DNA of 6,954 nt from Armatimonadota bacterium (GTDB taxonomy: Bacteria; Sysuimicrobiota; Sysuimicrobiia; Sysuimicrobiales; Humicultoraceae), in contig JACQHU010000068.1 in assembly GCA_016198805.1 (NCBI GenBank), positions 1 to 6,954 on the forward strand, given 5' to 3'. The position numbers and the translations under genes were made by a program. Below the pieces are notes generated by a model, which did no database searches, was not told the origin of the DNA, and worked only from the letters and a program-made list of their open reading frames with translations. This document shows, one piece after another, positions 5,963 to 6,954 of this stretch (positions are counted from its first letter, which is position 1; each line of letters begins with the position of its first letter).

Positions 5963-6954
5963 ATGAATCGACTCACGGCATGGCGGGCAGGTGTGCTCTT
6001 CATCGCCCTGCTCTCCCTGGTTGGAGCGAGTGCGGGGGTCGGCAAGGCGGGCCCCGGCGGGAGCCTGGTGATCACCAGCTACGGCCCCCCCTGGCAGGAC
6101 TTCCTGACCAAGGAGATTCTCCCGGGGTTTGAGCGTGAGGCCGGCGCCAAGGTCGAACTGGCGGTGGGCCTCTCGCGGGACTGGGTCGCCAAGATGCGCG
6201 TCGCGGGGAAGAACAACCCGCCCTACGACGTGATGATCGCCAATACCACCTGGGTCTCGGCGCTCCGAAAGGAAGGCTTCTTCGCGAAGCTGACGCCGGA
6301 CAAAGTGCCCAACCTCGCGGACGTCTGGCCTGAGTTGCGCAACAAGGACGACAGCGGCGTCATCACGCTGGTCGGCCCGCTGGGAATTGGCTACAGGACC
6401 GACCTGGTCTCCAACCCGCCGAAGCGGTGGGTCGATCTGTGGCGGCCGGAGTACAAGGGCAAGCTGGGCATCTACAGCATCGCCAATTCGGCCACCCCGA
6501 TGTTCCTGATGCTCATCGGGCGCATCTATGCCAAGGACGACAAGAACATGGATCTCGCCTTCCAGAAGGTCAAGGAACTGCTGCCGGTCCGGTTCACCGA
6601 CTTCTCCGGCGACATGGAGAAATTGCTGACGGCGGGCGAGGTGCACCTGGGGATCCTCGACGCGCCCGCGGTCTCGCGCCTCAAGAAGCAGGGCGTCCCG
6701 ATCGCCTGGGTCCCGCCCATCGAAGGCGTGTTCATGTTCGAGCAGGACACCAACGTTCCCCAGTTCGCCCAGAACAAAGAACTGGCGTTCAGGTTCGTCA
6801 ACTACTTCCTGTCGGTGCCGGTGCAGGAGAAGTGGGCCTCCGCGTTCTGGTGGACGCCGGCCAACCGGAAGGTGAAGATTACCGGCCAGCTGGCCACGGA
6901 GATCCCCGTTCACACGCGGACGCAGATCCGGTCCATCCATCGGTGGGACTGGGA
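5963..6954 (+). CDS. ABC transporter solute-binding protein, PotD/AfuA-like (3' end outside window)
   Basis: This secreted substrate-binding component of an ABC importer is probably for polyamines, iron or a related small solute. The reading stays open for 330 codons to the window edge; the family is usually about 340-370 residues, so little is missing. The start is ATG 5963, six bases after GGGAGGTG. A Sec-type signal peptide is visible: R3 and R8, a hydrophobic core GVLFIALLSLVG at 10-21, and a likely cut after ASA (22-24). There is no lipobox Cys, so it is not a classical lipoprotein. The mature protein opens with GSLVITSYGPPWQDFL. It then shows PYDVMIANT, GIGYRTDLV, WVDLWRPEYKGKLGI and, late, AFRFVNYFLSVPVQEKWA and WWTPANRKV, all typical of the spermidine/putrescine and Fe3+ binding-protein group. 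The ligand cannot be decided from sequence alone. Permease and ATPase genes would be expected to the right. Confidence 0.88.
   Translation, partial: MNRLTAWRAGVLFIALLSLVGASAGVGKAGPGGSLVITSYGPPWQDFLTKEILPGFEREAGAKVELAVGLSRDWVAKMRVAGKNNPPYDVMIANTTWVSALRKEGFFAKLTPDKVPNLADVWPELRNKDDSGVITLVGPLGIGYRTDLVSNPPKRWVDLWRPEYKGKLGIYSIANSATPMFLMLIGRIYAKDDKNMDLAFQKVKELLPVRFTDFSGDMEKLLTAGEVHLGILDAPAVSRLKKQGVPIAWVPPIEGVFMFEQDTNVPQFAQNKELAFRFVNYFLSVPVQEKWASAFWWTPANRKVKITGQLATEIPVHTRTQIRSIHRWDW

Noticed and set aside
5958..5968. ATG at 5958 as start of the solute-binding protein
   Set aside because: It reads ATG GGA TGA and stops at the third codon; it is also only one base from the ribosome site.
5767..6132. 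Reading frame starting in the divergent region and running into the solute-binding protein gene
   Set aside because: It overlaps the signal-peptide region in another frame, lacks a ribosome site and shows no family features.
5780..6940. 386-codon open reading frame on the minus strand opposite the solute-binding protein gene
   Set aside because: Its product is low-complexity, rich in Arg/Asp/Gly/His/Leu, with no family motifs, while the + strand gives a signal peptide and clear binding-protein sequence with a good ribosome site. It is a high-GC shadow.

Overview
This is a high-GC bacterial window with strongly G/C-biased third codon positions and little intergenic DNA. It carries six genes and one unfinished gene. 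No mobile element, CRISPR array, tRNA or rRNA was found. The set R3H ATPase (Ycf45/SpoIIIAA-like) - tmk - DarA/YaaQ-like - holB resembles the tmk-yaaQ-holB neighbourhood of Gram-positive and related lineages. Combined with the GC content, it suggests a Terrabacteria-type organism: Chloroflexota/Thermomicrobia, an uncultured Sysuimicrobiota/Armatimonadota-like lineage, or a high-GC Bacillota. The lineage call is inference from gene content only.

Layout. Bases 1-28 look like an intrinsic terminator. Bases 50-3719 hold a tight forward-strand operon: the R3H-domain ATPase, thymidylate kinase, a small PII-like cyclic-di-AMP-receptor-family protein, and the DNA polymerase III delta' subunit. Gaps within it are 12 and about 20 bases, and the last junction overlaps by one base. 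Genes for YaaR and YaaT (RicT), which flank holB in Bacillus, are not present here. After a 64-base gap comes an unrecognised membrane-anchored, probably coiled-coil protein (3784-4470, +) with less G/C-biased codons. It converges, with only 10 bases between stops, on a reverse-strand RlmI-type 23S rRNA cytosine methyltransferase (4481-5677, -).

Bases 5678-5962 form a divergent control region between rlmI and a forward gene for a periplasmic/extracellular ABC-transporter solute-binding protein of the polyamine/iron (PotD/AfuA-like) type, which runs off the right edge. This region has an AT-rich -10-like element, several hairpins and a perfect complement to the downstream Shine-Dalgarno sequence, so translational control of the transporter gene is conceivable.

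Functionally the window is mostly housekeeping: dTTP supply and clamp loading in the operon, ribosome modification, then nutrient uptake. I did not find a convincing new multi-gene system. The items most worth a second look are the missing canonical start codon and altered ligand-site residues of the DarA-like protein, the unknown membrane protein, and the possible anti-Shine-Dalgarno leader of the transporter gene.
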